NCBI GenBank assembly: GCA_951812925.1
Contig: OX638368.1
Span: 122,907,309-122,971,308, forward strand
Direction of reading: 5' to 3'
Origin: Calliopum simillimum
Taxonomy: Eukaryota > Arthropoda > Insecta > Diptera > Lauxaniidae
DNA length: 64,000 nucleotides
The translations under genes were made by a program, and so were the position numbers. The notes beneath the pieces were generated by a model. That model worked only from the letters and a program-made list of their open reading frames with translations, searched no databases and was not told where the DNA came from. Of this stretch, positions 1 to 10,686 are shown in pieces (within the stretch, counting starts at the first letter, position 1; every line of letters begins with the position of its first letter).

Positions 1-3000
1 TGTTGATCCAGTGGTAGTAGTTGTAGTAGAAGAATCAACAGAACGTGTAGATTTAACAAATGGTTTTATATCCAGTTTTTCCATTTTGATGGTAGTTGCT
101 GGTGAACGTTGCGTCGGAGTCATTGTAACCCCACTGCCAATTGTTTGTTTATGTTGCTGAGGCGCCGTACGAATAACAACATGTTGTGTCTGCGTTTGTT
201 GCTGCTGTGGTTGTTGTTGAATAATAACATGTTGCTGTATGCGTTGATTTACAATTTGTTGCGTTTTCTGTGGATTCTGTGAAGATTGTAAATCTATTTT
301 CTCCACTTTAATGCTGGCTGGTACCAAAATTTCTTCGCTCTTTATTTCAATTTCCTGCTTAATTTTCTTATTCATAGTAACGTTGACATTATTTGGTACA
401 GTTGTAATCGTTGTAACTTTAGGGGTCGTTGTTGTGACGTTATTGGTGGTTGTAGCTGCGATCAGTAGTTTGGTGGTCGCCTTTGAATCTTCAGCTAACA
501 TATCTAAGCCGGTAGATGTATGTTGTTGTGTTGTGTATGTCAAAGTTGGTGCATAGTCAGGTGTAGGTAACTCTTGTTTGGTGACCACAGCGACGGCTCC
601 TGTTGCTGGTGTTGTTAGTACGTCCTTAGTAACCATATTTACATCTTCGTTGGCAACACCGACACCACGATTAGACAATGTATCCGTTTTAATTTCAAAA
701 CTGGCACTCGCTGTTGCTGTTGTTGGGGTAGTTGCTTGTCCAGCTGCTGTAGTTGTTGGCGATGCAGTTGGTGAAGTAGAACTTTGACCAGCAGCAGCAG
801 CAGCTTGCTTTTGTTCCTGTTTCTTTTGTTGTTCTTCGAGTTCTTGTTGACGTTTACGCTTTTTAGCTGCAGCATAGCCTAATGGTTGATCGGTAAACTC
901 AATCAATTTAATACCACCATCTTTGCGGCCAGCCGGCGTACGACTCATGTTTGGACGCTGTTGATTAGCAGCGACATTTGGAGAACGAAATCCAGAAGTT
1001 GGAACTCTGGATGGTATACCCTTAAGAGGTGTAGTATCAGTCATTTTACGTGGCATTCCACGAGAGCGCAAGGGTATTGTAGGAGCAGAAGCCTTTTTAA
1101 GCGATGATTGTGCATCAGCCGATTTATGAAGAAGCTCCGTACGTAAATTTGCGCTTTTCGGTTTACGCTTAAGCGTAAAATGTTTAACAGGATTCTGTTG
1201 CTGTCCCACCTTGAAATTACAAAACAAAAAAACTATTAATATGATACGATAATAAGATAAAAAATTATCCATACCACAGAAACCAATGCATTTTTATTCA
1301 GATACTGGCATTCAAGTGGTAGCATTCCAAGATCGCTGTGCTTGCTGACCAACTTCCGAAGATCGTTGACCATGTCTGTGAAAATAGGTCTCGTATCTTC
1401 GTAATCTGATATTTCTGTGTTCAGCGAACTGGTCGCAGGGAACGTTTTCATAGTTTCGGCAAGCATAGAAACCCATAATTCTGTATCTAGGCCAGCTACT
1501 TCAATAACTTCTTCAAGTTCGGTTTTCCACTAAAATATAAAACAAGTTTGTGATCTCAAAATGCATAAATTATAATTATTATTTTTTTTTTTTATTATTT
1601 ATTAGCAAAGTAAAAACACAAGGAAAAGGATCTACAAGAACTATATGCCGATAGATGCAGAGGAAGATCCAGCATAACATGGCGTCGAGTATAGAAACGA
1701 AGCATTCTTTCAGTCCTCCGCTCCCAATGTAGTTTTAAGGAATGTGGAGATTATACAGATTGAGATTTACCCACTCCATTGCACAAAACAGTTTCGTGAT
1801 TCTTTATAATTGCATTTTTCTCTAATGTCTCACACCAACTTGTTTTATGGCGATTTAAAAAAAAAAATTTCAGTACCCCAAATTTTTTAACGGGATTTTG
1901 TTCAACATCGTATTTGGAAATGTTTTCAAAATCCTTACGGCACTTCGTTTTTTATAAAATTTTTTTATTTTGGTCTTTCACTTGCAACCAAGGAAACATA
2001 AAAGCTCGATTTTTTTAACCAAACCCTATGTATTCTGACGTATTTTACTCTGATTCCGAATTCAGAATCAGATTTGCACTATTGCTTATGGTTTTTGAAA
2101 TATCATGACCTAAACTTTAAAGAACACTAAAAAATATAGTTTTTCGCTATTTTGGACAGAGACAACGCAAACAAAATTCAATATATCTCTGAAGTTCTTT
2201 GACGCATGGAGATGAGATTTGATGCATATGTTAAGGGCGCCGTAATAAATAATATTCACTGAAAAAGTAGCACGACAAAAGTATAATTCGTTCAATGTAT
2301 ATCTAAAAAGATTCAAAGCACATAAGAGAGATTTGATAAATATATAAAGGGCTCAGAATACCAACCAGTTCAAAATCCCTTAAAGCTGGCCAAAAGTTGG
2401 AAAAAAAATGTTTTTTTTTAAATAACTTTATACAGATTATATTACCTTACTGATATTCAAAGACCTCTAAAAATCGATTGGAAAGATCCAGGTATTCCTA
2501 CAACACTTTTGGGATCTCTCCGAAGTTACGATTCTCAGACGCAACATTCCGTGAGTTTTGAGTGAAATAGATAGTGCTATCGAACCCCTAACCTCAAAAT
2601 TCGCAATAAGGAATACATTTTTTTGATAATTGTGATTACCTTAAAATCAAATAATTTGACAAAATCGGTTAGCATTTATGAACAAAATAAAAACCGCTGA
2701 ACTAACTTCATCTGTGTGTTAACACCTATACATAAACCTTTTCTAACACATTAAAAATTGAGTGTCGTTTTGAAGTGCTTTTATTTCCGCCATTTTGTTT
2801 TTAAAAAATCTAATATCGGATTCTTAATCAGCGACGCCAAAAACCACCAAGTAACTTCTTTTGTCGGATTGGGCTGGATATTTATGCAAATCATCAGAAT
2901 TTTTTTTTTTTTTTTTCTTTTTTAATTTAACATCAGATTCTGACCCCGATAACCTCGAGTAAAAAATTTCTTCTCGAAAATATAATAATTTCGACTTTTG

Positions 3001-6000
3001 ACCAGTTTTAAATGATTTTGAACCAGTGTGCCCCTAGCTCTTAAGCCATTTCGTCTTTTATAGACTCCAAAACGTCTTGACTTGATGAAATTTTTACAGT
3101 AAGAGCGTATAGAGCATGGGAAGCTTACAGACTAGACAACTGGGCGGTGCCATGATCCTCAAAAACAAAATTCAACATCTCTTTGATGTTTGACGCATAG
3201 GCATGAGATTTGGTGCTTGTATAAAGGGGTCTAACGGGCGCCGAGATGAATAACATTCACTGAAAAAGAAGGCGGTGCAACGCATAATTTGTCATATATC
3301 TGAATCGATTTAAAGTACATAGATGAGACTTGACAAATATATATGGGGCACTAGGACTAATAACACCTACTACACCTACCTAAAATGGACGGTATCACTC
3401 TTCCATTCAATGTTATTCTTTATATCGCTGATAGTATTGATGGATAAGATTTGTTAGATGTGTAAAGGGCACCGGAATCAGCAACCAGAAAAATTGGCGG
3501 CTCCACCCAATTTCTTTTTAACTATTTTTGAGAACAAGGACTTATATACTTTGCACTATTCCACTGTATATATTAATAACTTGTTCTTTCACTTGAATCA
3601 GTATTGCTATGATTTGTACATTGAAATAATTTTCAGATTCTATTGAACTCTCTAAATAAATTGTTACTTTGTTATTTTACCCCTATTGCGGTTGTCGATT
3701 TGCGATAAAATCGATGGCCATCGATTGTTTCTACTAGCCCTATCTTTGAAACCTCTGCACCGATTTGAATAAAATTTTCGCCACTTGATTTTAAATGCCT
3801 TTAAATGACATGTAAGATGGAATCGGTGATGTAGTTTCAAAGATAGGGCTAGAAGAAAAAATCGATGGCCATCGATTTTATCGCAAATCGACAACCGCAA
3901 TAGGGGCCATAATTATTATTCTTGTATGGCCGCTATCAACTATCATAATCATTTTAAACCACTTTTAGTTTAAATCAACCAAAGTTGGTTATGGCAAAGT
4001 GAGTTTTGCAGGAAAAGAAAAGTACTTTCAACTACCGTATCAGATCTAACGGCTAGGAAGTTAAGTATTGCAACTGTCTCCTGTATGCTGATGATTTAAA
4101 AATTTCCCTTGATGTTAAAAATGTTAATGATTGCATGAGGATATTAATTCCCTTATTCACTGGTGTACAAAGAATCAACTCTTTTTTAAAATTTTCCGCT
4201 GTCTCGGAATACTCAAATTTCCTATGAATATAAGTACAATGATAAAGACCTTGGCGTATTCGTTGATTCAAAGTTTTCATTCGATACGCATCTCGAATAT
4301 CTCATTTCAAAAGCAAAGTCACAATTTGGTTTTCTAAAGAGAAACTCAAGGGAATTTTTGGATCCTTTGACATCTACAATTATTTTTAATAGTCTTGTTG
4401 GATCCCTTTTAGAATATGCAATCGTGATATGGGATCCCTATTACGACGTGTCAATTAATCGTATTGAAAATATTCAGATACGCTTTTCCAGGTTTGCTTT
4501 ACGTCGGCTATATTCATGGTAGGACATGCCCTCCTATTGGGTGAGGTGCCGTCTTTTGAACATTAGTAGCTTGGCTGACAGAAGAGCTTTTAACAACGTA
4601 ATGTTCATTAAGGATATAATTAATAGCAGCATAAATTCTCCTGACTTATTGGCACTAATTCCATTTAATGTTCCAGTTCGAAATCTTAGAGAGTCAAATG
4701 TATTCTACACGTCTTTCCATAGAACAAATTTTGCCCATAATGAGCCTATCTCTAGGTGCCTTTCTAGTTGTAATACAATTGCAAATCAATTAGATTTTAG
4801 TGTAAATAGAAATATTTTTAAGAAAGAGCATGCTGATATAGTTAAGTTGAAGATCTCATGTACCACTAGTTCCTAAGTATTTGTATTTAAGATTTGTAAT
4901 CTGTAAGGGTTTTGACCCTTTAGATGATATTAAATAAATAAATAAATAAATAAAGGAAGTGTCTATTCGGGGGACTCGCGTACGCTAATTGAGCTTTCGC
5001 GTACGCGAGTCCCCCCGAATAGACAGACTCATAAATAAATCACCTTATCTTGTTATATAACCTCAAAAATGATACTGTTTATGTAAAAATTTAACGTTAG
5101 ACTATCTCGAAATCCAGTAGCGAAGTCATTTTGATATTGGAATCGGATTCAGCATCGAAAAATACTGATTACTTTTAATTTTATTTATTGTTTATTTTTT
5201 TAATACGCAAAAATTAAAGATTTTAAAAGAAAGAATGAGTAAACATATCTCGTAAACAATATCAGATAGGATTTTCTGGTTTACGGTTTACAGACAGGCA
5301 GGAAACTTTTTGCACAATCATTTTTTGTATCCGTTTCTGTCAAACTTGTGTTTTGGTTTTGGTACAGAGCGCAGGGATAAAAAATTGTTTTTTACCACTT
5401 TTGAGAAAGGGTTATGTACGTTTCATCTTAGAGCCATTCTAAACATTTTTCAAAAAAATAATTTTGGTTGCCAGCGCTTTTTACCATAACAGCTATCATT
5501 ATAAAATTAGGTGCATTATATTTCCCAGCTTCTTTCTATACAGAAAACATGAACTTCATCCAAATCAAAATCATAGCGCCTCCTACAAAAAAAAAAGGGA
5601 CAGCTAGGAGATATCTTCTAATAACTTCATCGCAAGCCGTTGAACTCTGTCTAGCAGCTCCAAGGTGGTTCTTAGAGCCCTGGCGCAGATGTGCAAATTG
5701 TACTCTAGCTTCTTGGTTCTAATATTCACGAAATAAATAATCCGAAGGTCAACCTAAGCACTTTCGCGCTTCTTTCGACACACAGAACACATGATCAGTC
5801 CAACTTAGGTCTGTTTGTTTTGCTACTACAAAAAAAGTTTACCAATATGTACTGTACATAAATTTCATTTTTTTTTTTTTTTTTTTTTGTTTTTCAAGAA
5901 GTAGTTCCAAAGAATGACTACGAAGCATTGAAAGGAAAGAGTTTATAGGAAAAAATCAAATTAGATACATGAAGGTGGGTAAGCGTCAAGAGGCCATAAT

Positions 6001-6756
6001 TGATGCACATAGTTTATAGACAACCCATATCCGAAACTAGATCGCAGCGACTTTTTGGGCATACATAACAGTCATTGGACCGTAAATAATATTAGAGGTG
6101 ATTTCAGCAAATTTAAGATCTAATAATAAATTAATCTTGCAGAGGATAAGCCAAAATATTGTGACATCATATAATTTCGGCGGGAAACGCTTTAAATTCC
6201 TTATGCTGCTACCAAAAACAATTCGAACAATGAAAACAAATAATAGTCTATCTGCTGTAGTCTCGCCCCCATGTAATTGAATGCTTAAAACTTTATCTGG
6301 AATAAGGGGCAACTGAAATATCAAAAACACAATTGTGAAATGTAGCAGCAGTATTTTCATATTTCATTGAAATAAAAAATATATTGAATTTTTCTGCTAT
6401 TTCACCAACAACTTTACACAAGCACTCCAACGAACGCACGCACATACATATAAACACCAACTCATTCGTGATGGTGTCGCAGAAACTTAACGAAACTCGA
6501 GATATTCATTGGACTTTTTTCACCAACGTTCGTTCACATCTCTCACCTCTTCGACTAGACGGCGCGGTATGTGAAAAAAGCTTAACAATAACTTTAATTT
6601 CACTTGTGTTTGCAGATCGGGAAAACATTCCTTGATGTTGCGCAACACTTCCTTATTTAATTGAGAACAAATTGACCCACTTATCCACGAATCGTTGGAT
6701 GTACCGAGTTTATTATGCAGCCACAGTGATGTGTCGCTGTCTCGCACATTCGCCAT
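1..6756 (-). CDS. Nelf-A: Negative elongation factor subunit A (NELF-A), 3' end off window
   Basis: NELF-A is a subunit of the nuclear NELF complex, which holds RNA polymerase II paused near promoters. Coding exons read on the minus strand are 6756-6547 (70 codons), 1529-1275 (85 codons) and 1209 to beyond position 1 (403 codons so far). All junctions are phase 0 with donors GTGAGA and GTATGG and AG acceptors. Exon 1 opens MANVRDSDTSLWLHNKLG and contains VKLKLLLSFFHIPRR. Exon 2 carries the family block MLPLECQYLNKNALVSV. Exon 3 continues with PVKHFTLKRKPKSANLR, then TPLKGIP and TPDYAPTLT, all as in metazoan NELF-A. The rest of exon 3 is a low-complexity Gln/Thr/Ala-rich linker; the C-terminal RNA-binding part is off the window. 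Intron 1 (6546-1530) is about 5 kb and full of transposon remnants. The plus-strand ORFs over exon 3 are antisense shadows. Confidence 0.95.
1530..3679. other. Nelf-A intron 1, 3' half: no gene seen
   Basis: AT-rich intronic sequence with long poly-T runs and no supportable coding region. Two related blocks, at about 2165-2370 and 3161-3400, are noted separately as a repeat. Confidence 0.7.
2165..3490. repeat. Diverged duplicated block (2165-2370, 3161-3400, partial 3425-3490)
   Basis: Two stretches share the order CAAAATTCAA, TTGACGCAT, GATGAGATTTG or CATGAGATTTG, GGGCGCCG, then AATATTCACTGAAAAAG or AACATTCACTGAAAAAG. Both then share a GAGA(T/C)TTGA(T/C)AAATATAT segment. A third, shorter relative of the last part lies at 3425-3490. 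A similar phrase (CATGGATGATATTTGG) recurs at about 41850. This looks like old dispersed-repeat sequence; the family is not recognised. Confidence 0.5.
3680..3906. mobile_element. Fold-back element, 227 bp, in Nelf-A intron 1
   Basis: Terminal inverted repeats of about 70 bp face each other. The left arm reads CCCCTATTGCGGTTGTCGAT and the right arm ends with its complement, finishing CCGCAATAGGGG. The arms include ATCGATGGCCATCGAT, itself a palindrome. No convincing target duplication is visible. It sits in an intron, so nascent transcripts can form a hairpin. Confidence 0.75.
4066..4954 (+). mobile_element. Jockey-like non-LTR retrotransposon, 5'-truncated 3' fragment
   Basis: Conceptual translation across frameshifts gives the reverse-transcriptase motif LLYADDLKISLDV at about 4075-4115. 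This is followed by DLGVFVDSKFSFDTHLEYLI, SLVGSLLEYAIVIWDPYY and NIQIRFSRFALRRLYSW, the typical C-terminal half of jockey-superfamily RT proteins. The last open segment (4526-4876) starts at MPSYWVRCRLLNISSL and ends with a stop at 4874-4876. A short 3' UTR leads to a (TAAA)n tail at 4930-4954. The copy is 5' truncated and broken by frameshifts and a stop (near 4520), so it is dead. It lies in intron 1 of Nelf-A, antisense to that gene. Confidence 0.85.
4955..5030. mobile_element. 76-bp micro-MITE, family with 32166-32430 (copy A)
   Basis: Almost all of it is two inverted arms, GTCTATTCGGGGGACTCGCG and its complement, around a roughly 10-bp centre. The ends are GGAAGT and AGACTC. The element is flanked by ATAAATAAA at 4946-4954 and 5031-5039, a 9-bp target duplication made inside the (TAAA)n tail of the jockey-like element. 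Because the target is a microsatellite, the duplication alone is weak; the second copy supports it. Confidence 0.8.
5040..6036. other. Nelf-A intron 1, 5' part: no gene seen
   Basis: AT-rich DNA with a long poly-T run near 5870. A segment near 5255-5345 (GGCAGGAAACTT and flanks) is similar to 10430-10510, which points to a dispersed repeat. The short ORF at 5468-5722 has no recognisable domain. Confidence 0.55.
6037..6360 (-). CDS. Hypothetical small membrane protein, 107 aa, inside Nelf-A intron 1
   Basis: This is an uninterrupted ATG-to-stop frame on the same strand as Nelf-A. It encodes an N-terminal hydrophobic segment (ILLLHFTIVFLIFQLPL, about residues 3-19), a second around residues 40-52 (LLFVFIVRIVFG) and a third around 70-100. 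Small three- or four-helix proteins of the TMEM60/TMEM185 type have a comparable layout, but I cannot show homology. It may equally be a chance frame or the relic of a retrocopy. It starts only about 190 bp downstream of the exon 1 donor of Nelf-A. No promoter or poly-A signal was identified. Confidence 0.25.
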   Translation of the reverse strand: MKILLLHFTIVFLIFQLPLIPDKVLSIQLHGGETTADRLLFVFIVRIVFGSSIRNLKRFPPKLYDVTIFWLILCKINLLLDLKFAEITSNIIYGPMTVMYAQKVAAI

Positions 6757-7287
6757 TTTTCACTAAACTGACGTTGATTTCGTTAAGTAGACATTTTGTT
6801 TTTTAGGCTGTTCACATTTTTAAATTACTCTGATGAATTCGAGTTTGTTTGGCATCACTAATTTTGCCAATTTTTAGTTTTGCTTTGTTAATTGCTGTAT
6901 TTTAGACGACAATTTTCGGTGCTTAATCAAGCACCTTGTAAGAAACAAATGTGCTTTCCCAATTAAAGTGCTTAATTTAAGACAGATAAATGTCCGGGCT
7001 AAATTTTTAAGCACAGAGTAGATCTGTGAATGTGGCCATTTGACACTGAATATTAAACGATTTTTAACATAGTGGCCACTCATTTTTATCGATTCTTTAA
7101 GTTTGACAGTTCAAATTGTAAAAAAGTAAAACAAAATAAAAAGAAGAAAATAGCTTCAAATTGTACAAGTAAGTAAATGCAAATTACTTTTGTAATTTAA
7201 TTTTTCCTTTTTGCTTAAATTATTAGGAACTTAAATCAATGATCTTCGACTTAAATTTTGGCGATGCTGTTCTACTGTTCAGTAAGT
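6757..7287. other. Nelf-A upstream region with dispersed-repeat fragment
   Basis: This is the presumed promoter and 5' UTR of Nelf-A. From about 6893 to 7110 it carries a repeat beginning GCTGTATTTTAGACGACA, related to 36187-36540 and to a short piece at 60954. A DRE-like TATCGATT lies near 7087-7094. Confidence 0.5.
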
Positions 7288-7291
7288 TTAA

Positions 7292-8055
7292 GGGGACATT
7301 CGCCTTTGTAATTGAAAAACAAAAAAACACTTTTTAAAAATTTTATTATGAAAAAACTATTATATTTATTGACAAAATTTCTTTGGACATTGTTAGATAT
7401 TGTCTAAAATATATGAAAAATTTTTTTATTTTTTATTTTTAGTTTCCTTTGGCTGCTCTAGAGGGCGTCATCCAAAAGTTACTTTTCAAACTGGTAGGAA
7501 ATTTTTCTCCGAATCTACTAGACCAATTTTAAAAAACCAAAGAGCATTCGATTACTTATAAAAAATATTAAATATGCGAAAAAATTGAGGGACTTACCCT
7601 CGAAAAATGCCCCGTAAAAAAAGGGGGGCTATTTTTTAAAACTTTCAGAGGCTTATAAAGTTTTAAAAAATACCCCCCTTTTTTTACGGGGCATTTTCGA
7701 GGGTAAGTCCCTCAATTTTTTCGCTTTTTTCATAAATATTCATACAAAAACTTCAAAATATAAAAAAGTATAAATTTTAGAAGCTTATTGTATAGTTTTG
7801 AGTCTCAAGAATAAAATCCATTTTGAATTTTTCAAAAATCTGTTACAGGAGGTCTACAACATTTCCTACCGTTTAAAAAGTAACTTTTGGATGACGCCCT
7901 CTACAGCAGCCAAGGGAAACTAAAAATAAAAATAAAACAATTTTTCATATTTTTAAGACAATATTTAAAAAAAGAAATTTTGTCAATAAATATAATAGAT
8001 TTTTCATAATAAAATTTGTAAGTGTTTTTTTTTAATTACAAAGGCGAATGTCCCC
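7292..8055. mobile_element. 764-bp fold-back element flanked by TTAA
   Basis: The two halves are near-perfect inverted complements over most of the length. The left end is GGGGACATTCGCCTTTGTAA and the right end is its complement, closing GGCGAATGTCCCC. Near the centre, GCCCCGTAAAAAAAGGGG pairs with its complement around a short loop at about 7650. The element is flanked on both sides by TTAA (7288-7291 and 8056-8059), the target used by piggyBac-type transposases. There is no coding capacity. Confidence 0.8.
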
Positions 8056-8611
8056 TTAAGTCAAGTTCTGGAATAAAAGTATTGCTAATTTAATTAAATT
8101 TTTCTTTTTGGATACAACCAACGGTTGTATTATAAAGAAACAAAAGAACATTTTCATTTTTTGTGCTGGAAATTTTTAAAGATGGCCACCGATGAAAGAA
8201 GATGAGTTGGGTCGCCATATAGCTTTAATGAAACCCGATATAAGTTCTGAAGTTAATAGATTTTAAATATATTCATGTCATAGTAAAGATATTTTAACAG
8301 GCTACAGAAGTAGCGTACAAAAGTCTTACATCCGAGTTATGGGTATAGAGATATAATGAATTTTTTGAAAATTTTTACCAGTTTTGCACTAGCAAATAAA
8401 TTATTGCTATGAAAATTGATGCGTCGATGAAAAACAAGAAAACTAATTATTAAAATGTAGTGTGAATACCAAGAAATAAATTTTATTTGCAGAAAGAAAT
8501 CCATTGAACAAATTCCTATATTTTGTTGCTATTTTACCAAAAATTTAACTTTTGTACACATATAAAATTCTTTTATCGTATTCAAAAATTGTGTTAGAAC
8601 TTACATAATTA

Positions 8612-8900
8612 CACAGGCCCACAAAAAAAAAAAAAAGTACCATGCGCGAAAGATCAGACCACCTGAACTTTATGTTTTCGGGGTCGCTGAATCCGAATAT
8701 GGTGCCAGATTAGCGAAGTTGGTTCGCATTTTTTCAGAAACCAGGAAAAATCTCTAATTTTCAGCATTATTCTTGATTTCTGAAAAAACGCGAACCAACT
8801 TCGCTATTCTGGCACCATATTCGGATTCAGCGACCTCGAAAACATAAAGTTCAGGTGGTCTAATCTTTCGCTCATGGAACTTTTTTTTTGTGGGCCTGTG
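8612..8900. mobile_element. 289-bp fold-back MITE with TTA target duplication
   Basis: The termini are CACAGGCCCAC and GTGGGCCTGTG. About 120-bp arms pair closely, including ATCAGACCACCTGAACTTTA and GGCACCATATTCGGATTCAG. The flanks are TTA at 8609-8611 and TTA at 8901-8903. A three-base TWA duplication is typical of PIF/Harbinger-type elements. Confidence 0.75.
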
Positions 8901-9118
8901 TTATTACTTATTTTTGACCACAAGCTTGCCGAAAATAATGAAAACAACCCTTATAATGTAAAAAAATTATATCACTCTTCCATTTCATTATCAATAATTT
9001 ATTTATTTGTAATCTATATGTGTCGTTAAATATCAAAACTGCCGAAGTACATCAACGATATGCAAGCAAAATAAATTAAAATCAATTCAATGAAATTTAT
9101 TTTATTTTGCCTTCATAT

Positions 9119-9172
9119 CATATTGGCCCTATGCTCCTCCTAGGAGTTAAAGGAGAATACATACATACATAT
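9119..9172 (+). mobile_element. Solo 3' end of the RTE-like element at 19215-21489
   Basis: Only the last ~54 bp are present: CATATTGGCCCTATGCTCCT, the palindrome CTCCTAGGAG, then a CATACATACAT tail. The core matches 21438-21488 closely. Extreme 5' truncation with an intact 3' tail is the usual outcome of aborted target-primed reverse transcription. Confidence 0.8.
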
Positions 9173-9186
9173 CAGAGAGAGACTAA

Positions 9187-9484
9187 CTGCCATACCTAAA
9201 TTGGACCGTCAGGCGTTGCGTCATTTAACGTTACACAAAAGCGTCAAGCGCCATACCGAAATAAAGAGCGTTGCGTTGAAGTCATTTGTTTGTCAAATTC
9301 GTATTGTTGTTTCTTTTTTTACTTATCTGCAGCTAACTTCACTCCACAACGCTTTGTCAAAATTGGAAATTCGAATAGCCGAGCGTTGAGCGCTGGCAAT
9401 TTCGGTATGCGCCATACAAATTGTATGTACATGAGAAATTTTTGACAGTAAAATAACGCTGACGCTTCAATTTAGGTATGGCAG
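9187..9484 (+). mobile_element. TWA-type MITE, copy 1 of 3
   Basis: This 298-bp element has terminal inverted repeats CTGCCATACCTAAATTGGA and TCCAATTTAGGTATGGCAG (here TTCAATTTAGGTATGGCAG). The flanks are TAA (9184-9186) and TTA (9485-9487). Two other copies in the opposite orientation lie at 38483-38773 and 60050-60347. The short ORF inside (9201-9389) is transposon sequence, not a gene. Confidence 0.85.
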
Positions 9485-9487
9485 TTA

Positions 9488-10650
9488 GGCATTTTTGATA
9501 TTTAACAACACATTTCCAATCTTAACAATATGCCAAGCCGGCAATATATCTCATCAAATCCATACAAATTGTTTTGATTCCAAAACAAGTGATGCCAAAC
9601 AAATTCATAACTTAAATTTTAAATATTTGAAAACGTGTACGGGCCTTTTTTTTTATCGCACCAAAGAATGTAAAAAAGCATTGCCACTTGCAATTATTCT
9701 CAAAAGCAAAAATTCGAAGTCGAAGTTCCCAAAATAATTATATATTTTACAAGTAGACGCCTATTTCTGCATTAATTATGATTTGTTGTTTTGGGACGCC
9801 ATGCAACGTTAAATGCGTAAATCACATAAGCGAGTCGCCTATGTATGTAGCTGCATTTAAGTAGTTATAGCTCTTTTTGTTTTTGAAACGAAATTTTATT
9901 AGTGGAAACAAAGCTGATTTAGAAAAACGATTCTTTGTTTCTATCGTAGGTATTGATTATTTCTATTTTCTTTTTTTTTATTACTAAGAGTAGGTATTAT
10001 TTATACGAAATTTTTATGAAAAGTTTCATCTAAATTTATATATAAAGCGATAGTCCTAATCAAAAACTCTTCAATGAACGACCAATAAAATTCCAGTTTA
10101 ACAAGTTAGTTTTTAAAGTGTCCACTTCAAAAAACTTGACTTATAGCCTGTTTCCACCGAAGATTAATAATGGGATTTACGGCTTTTTTCAGATTTTAAT
10201 GCATGATGAATGAGTTGAGTTGCGACGATGGTTGAATTACCCGGTTGCAGTGATAACAAATGCTGCTTCTTCTTAAACTACAAAAATGTCAAAATTTTCT
10301 AGTCTTTTGACAGATAGCAAGGCAAGATCAGGGTTCCATTTTTGTTTATTTTGACAACTTGCCATAACCATTGTTATTGAATCATGGTTGCGACTCAATC
10401 TCATTTTAAATCTCCGGTTAGCTAAGATTTCCAGTTTACGTTTTTTAAATCTACTGAAAGGCAGGAAACTTCTCCGTGCTAATTTTTTGTATCTATTTTT
10501 TGGCAAAATTATATTTTATTTTTGAGTCATCCTTGGGTACTAGCATTTTTTATTTAAATCACCAAAAGACGGTCCACGTATTTTTTTATCAACCGATGAT
10601 TCTGACTAGTCGTGCGACAAATTGTATGGTAGAGACGCATAGACGATACT
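9488..10650. other. Intergenic, 5' of the methyltransferase gene: no gene seen
   Basis: AT-rich DNA with a segment near 10430-10510 that is related to 5255-5345. The open frames at 9495-9737 and 10273-10506 show no domain or coding signature that I recognise. Confidence 0.5.
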
Positions 10651-10656
10651 TGTAAA

Positions 10657-10664
10657 TATCGATA
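10657..10664. promoter_or_regulatory. DRE motif TATCGATA
   Basis: A perfect 8-bp palindromic DNA replication-related element lies 23 bp upstream of the methyltransferase start codon. In Drosophila, DREF binds this motif in many housekeeping promoters. The position fits a core promoter with a very short 5' UTR; function is inferred. Confidence 0.5.
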
Positions 10665-10686
10665 TACATATTTATTAGTTCTCACA

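Noticed and set aside
311..1107. Plus-strand ORFs of 70-80 aa rich in Val/Thr
   Set aside because: Antisense to Nelf-A exon 3, whose own frame is conserved.
9201..9389. 62-80 aa ORFs MDRQALRHLTLHKSVKRHTE (also 38511-38759 and 60145-60333)
   Set aside because: Recurrent only because they lie inside the three MITE copies; the frame includes terminal repeat sequence and has no domain.
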